Below are positions 5,774 through 6,985 of a stretch of DNA of 6,985 nucleotides, piece after piece; the first letter of the stretch is position 1; every line of letters starts with the position of its first letter. The stretch covers positions 3,344,624 to 3,351,608 of the forward strand of contig CP070771.1 of NCBI GenBank assembly GCA_020345785.1. The letters are read 5' to 3'. The notes beneath the pieces were generated by a model, which worked only from the letters and a program-made list of their open reading frames with translations, searched no databases and was not told the DNA's origin. The position numbers and the translations under genes were made by a program. The DNA is from Desulfobacterales bacterium (lineage in GTDB: Bacteria > Desulfobacterota > Desulfobacteria > Desulfobacterales > JAFDCJ01).

Positions 5774-6352
5774 TTAAGGGAAAATCGCCCCGTGGGTTTC
5801 GCCGAAATTGGTTTGGGCGTCATACGCTTTTTCTTTTTCAGCGTACCTTGAAAGAATATGCCGGCCAAGTTCATTGGCCGTTTCTGCCAGTTCATCACAA
5901 GTTCTGGCGGGTTTTAATGCCGCAATGGATTGTTCGATATCGGCGGCCGCCTTCATGCCGATTTTTTTGTGGCCGTTTTCATGCTGCCGCAACGATTGCA
6001 TGTAAACATCCCATTTTTGCTGTAAAGCGGCCGGACCGTCGGAGTAATTGACCCACCTCGGCAACCGAAATTCCACCTTGAGCGTTGTGGTCACCGCGCT
6101 GATGACGCAGCCCTCCTCTGTCACCTGGTACTGATACTGCCATTTTACATCCCAGGCTGTAAAGGCATCGTAGATATTCGCATTCGTCCACAGCACACCA
6201 TGGATGTTCATCTGCTGCCTGAGTTCATCTGCCGTTCGGCCTTCAATGTCATAATAGTCATAGCTTATATTGATGGACGATTCGGCAGCGGCAAAAGACG
6301 CCAGTCCTAAAAGAAGGGCAATGACTATTTTGCCTGAGAGATATTTAAACAC
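5774..6352 (-). CDS. Secreted DUF922-type putative zinc protease
   Basis: The 192-residue protein begins with a clear signal peptide: basic MFKYLSGK, hydrophobic core to about residue 20, and AAA before residue 24 as a likely signal peptidase I site. The mature part resembles DUF922, a family predicted to be secreted zinc-dependent proteases. It has HENGH at 124-128, an HExxH-like metal site, and the family-like tail YDAQTNFGETHG (177-188), where H187 could be a further ligand. Two cysteines, C82 and C152, could form a disulfide in the periplasm. The start is GTG at 6350-6352 with a weak GAGA site upstream; no better start precedes the signal peptide. It is convergent with the M20 gene, 31 bp apart, and divergent from the small membrane protein gene. 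Protease activity is a family prediction; I see no substrate clue. Confidence 0.82.
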   Translation of the reverse strand: MFKYLSGKIVIALLLGLASFAAAESSINISYDYYDIEGRTADELRQQMNIHGVLWTNANIYDAFTAWDVKWQYQYQVTEEGCVISAVTTTLKVEFRLPRWVNYSDGPAALQQKWDVYMQSLRQHENGHKKIGMKAAADIEQSIAALKPARTCDELAETANELGRHILSRYAEKEKAYDAQTNFGETHGAIFP

Positions 6353-6437
6353 GTTGATCTCTTTTTACTTTATAAAGTTTGGGCATATTCGGGCGATATT
6401 AGTATCGAATACGGAATGTTTTTTTGGAGGAAATGAA

Positions 6438-6767
6438 ATGCTCACCCTCGTGTTACTCTTGCTTGCAGCGTTCTGCCTGTTAATGTTCGGAAAAATGTTA
6501 TACAGTACCTTTTTCGGGCCGTCCAAAAAAATCAAAGAGGACCAGCCCCTCCCAATGGATTTCTACCTTTTTAAGATTGCCCGGGTGACCGGCAAAAGCG
6601 AATACGACGTATTTTGCAAATCAGCCGAAGATTGGCCGGTGTCTCAAGCGAGAATCGAGCAGGATTTTAAAAGATATCTGTGCCAGGAAAGCGTGCCCTA
6701 CTATGTGAAGGACTTCGTCAGAAGAAATAAAAAACATATCGACGACTTGGACATCCCGCGCTTCTAA
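6438..6767 (+). CDS. Small single-pass membrane protein of unknown function
   Basis: From ATG at 6438, preceded by TTGGAGG (6424-6430) seven bases upstream, this encodes 109 residues. A longer in-frame reading from 6270 is rejected because it lacks a ribosome site and overlaps the start of the divergent protease gene. The N-terminus (residues 1-23) is one hydrophobic segment (LTLVLLLLAAFCLLMFG), most likely a membrane anchor. It is followed by a short linker and an 70-residue cytoplasmic-looking domain with FYLFKIARVTGKSEYDVFCK, EDWPVSQARIEQDFKRYL and VPYYVKDFVRRN, mostly helical. I do not recognise a named family. The stop is TAA, one base from the end of the convergent ilvD gene, so the two transcripts probably overlap at their 3' ends. 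Confidence 0.8.
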   Translation: MLTLVLLLLAAFCLLMFGKMLYSTFFGPSKKIKEDQPLPMDFYLFKIARVTGKSEYDVFCKSAEDWPVSQARIEQDFKRYLCQESVPYYVKDFVRRNKKHIDDLDIPRF

Positions 6768-6768
6768 T

Positions 6769-6985
6769 TTACTCATCGGTCACGCAGCCCTCTGATGCCG
6801 ACTTTACGTTTTTGATGTATTTATAAAGGGTTCCACGACTTGCCTTATAGGGAGGGGCCTGCCAGGCGTTGCGGCGCGCCGTCATTTCCTCATTGCTGAT
6901 GTGGACATCGATCGTGTTCTTTTCGGCGTCGATGGTAATTTGATCGCCGTTATTCACCAGGGCGATGGGGCCTCCCTCCTGGGCT
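6769..6985 (-). CDS. ilvD: Dihydroxy-acid dehydratase IlvD, C-terminal fragment at the window edge
   Basis: Only the last 71 residues are in the window; the frame is open to the edge and the gene starts outside it. IlvD is the iron-sulfur enzyme that dehydrates 2,3-dihydroxy-isovalerate and 2,3-dihydroxy-3-methylvalerate in valine, leucine and isoleucine synthesis, in the cytoplasm. The fragment has the family's closing elements: [19 protein letters not shown], then the region [14 protein letters not shown], then [22 protein letters not shown], matching the KY-x3-V-x-SAS-x-G-x-VTD ending of IlvD. The related phosphogluconate dehydratase Edd and sugar-acid dehydratases share the fold, but this tail is closer to IlvD. 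The stop is TAA. It appears unrelated to the pyl region. Confidence 0.88.
   Translation of the reverse strand, partial: AQEGGPIALVNNGDQITIDAEKNTIDVHISNEEMTARRNAWQAPPYKASRGTLYKYIKNVKSASEGCVTDE

Noticed and set aside
6270..6437. Upstream extension of the small membrane protein to 165 residues
   Set aside because: It overlaps the divergent protease gene's signal-peptide region, has no ribosome site, and the ATG at 6438 has a strong one.

Overview
The window looks like chromosomal DNA of a Gram-negative anaerobe of the Desulfobacterota (former Deltaproteobacteria) that decodes UAG as pyrrolysine (Pyl). This rests on three things: a pyrrolysyl-tRNA synthetase split into separate catalytic (PylSc) and tRNA-binding (PylSn) proteins, the bacterial arrangement; a tRNA with a CUA anticodon and the compact tRNA-Pyl fold; and a trimethylamine methyltransferase gene (mttB) interrupted in frame by TAG exactly where the family carries Pyl. 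The phylum assignment is an inference from gene content and the style of the intergenic repeats.

Layout. 1-1099 (minus): 5' part of mttB, with the TAG codon at 119-121 and open frame continuing to the window edge. 1100-1887: a 788-bp stretch without a convincing gene, holding a MITE-like imperfect inverted repeat (1310-1545) and a second palindromic repeat (1664-1862). 1888-1961 (plus): pylT, tRNA-Pyl(CUA). 2135-2977 (plus): pylSc. 3050-3418 (plus): pylSn. 3543-4424 (plus): a stand-alone homocysteine S-methyltransferase-domain protein. 4552-5742 (plus): an M20 amidohydrolase. 5774-6352 (minus): a secreted DUF922-type putative zinc protease. 6438-6767 (plus): a small single-pass membrane protein of unknown function. 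6769-6985 (minus): the C-terminal end of ilvD, dihydroxy-acid dehydratase.

How it works together. PylSn and PylSc should jointly charge the tRNA with Pyl, and the charged tRNA reads the UAG of the divergently placed mttB, giving full-length methyltransferase. MttB then moves a methyl group from trimethylamine to a corrinoid protein. The homocysteine methyltransferase-like protein downstream could use such a methyl group, but that link rests on position only. The Pyl biosynthesis genes pylB, pylC and pylD, which usually lie between pylSc and pylSn in bacteria, are absent here: only 72 bp separate the two genes. All seven other protein genes whose ends are visible stop with TAA, as expected if UAG is a sense codon.

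Almost every gap on the pyl side carries a different short repeat (inverted, palindromic, octamer tandem, 24-bp direct, and a GGTTCAG-type hairpin), suggesting a locus assembled or rearranged through repeat-rich intergenic DNA.
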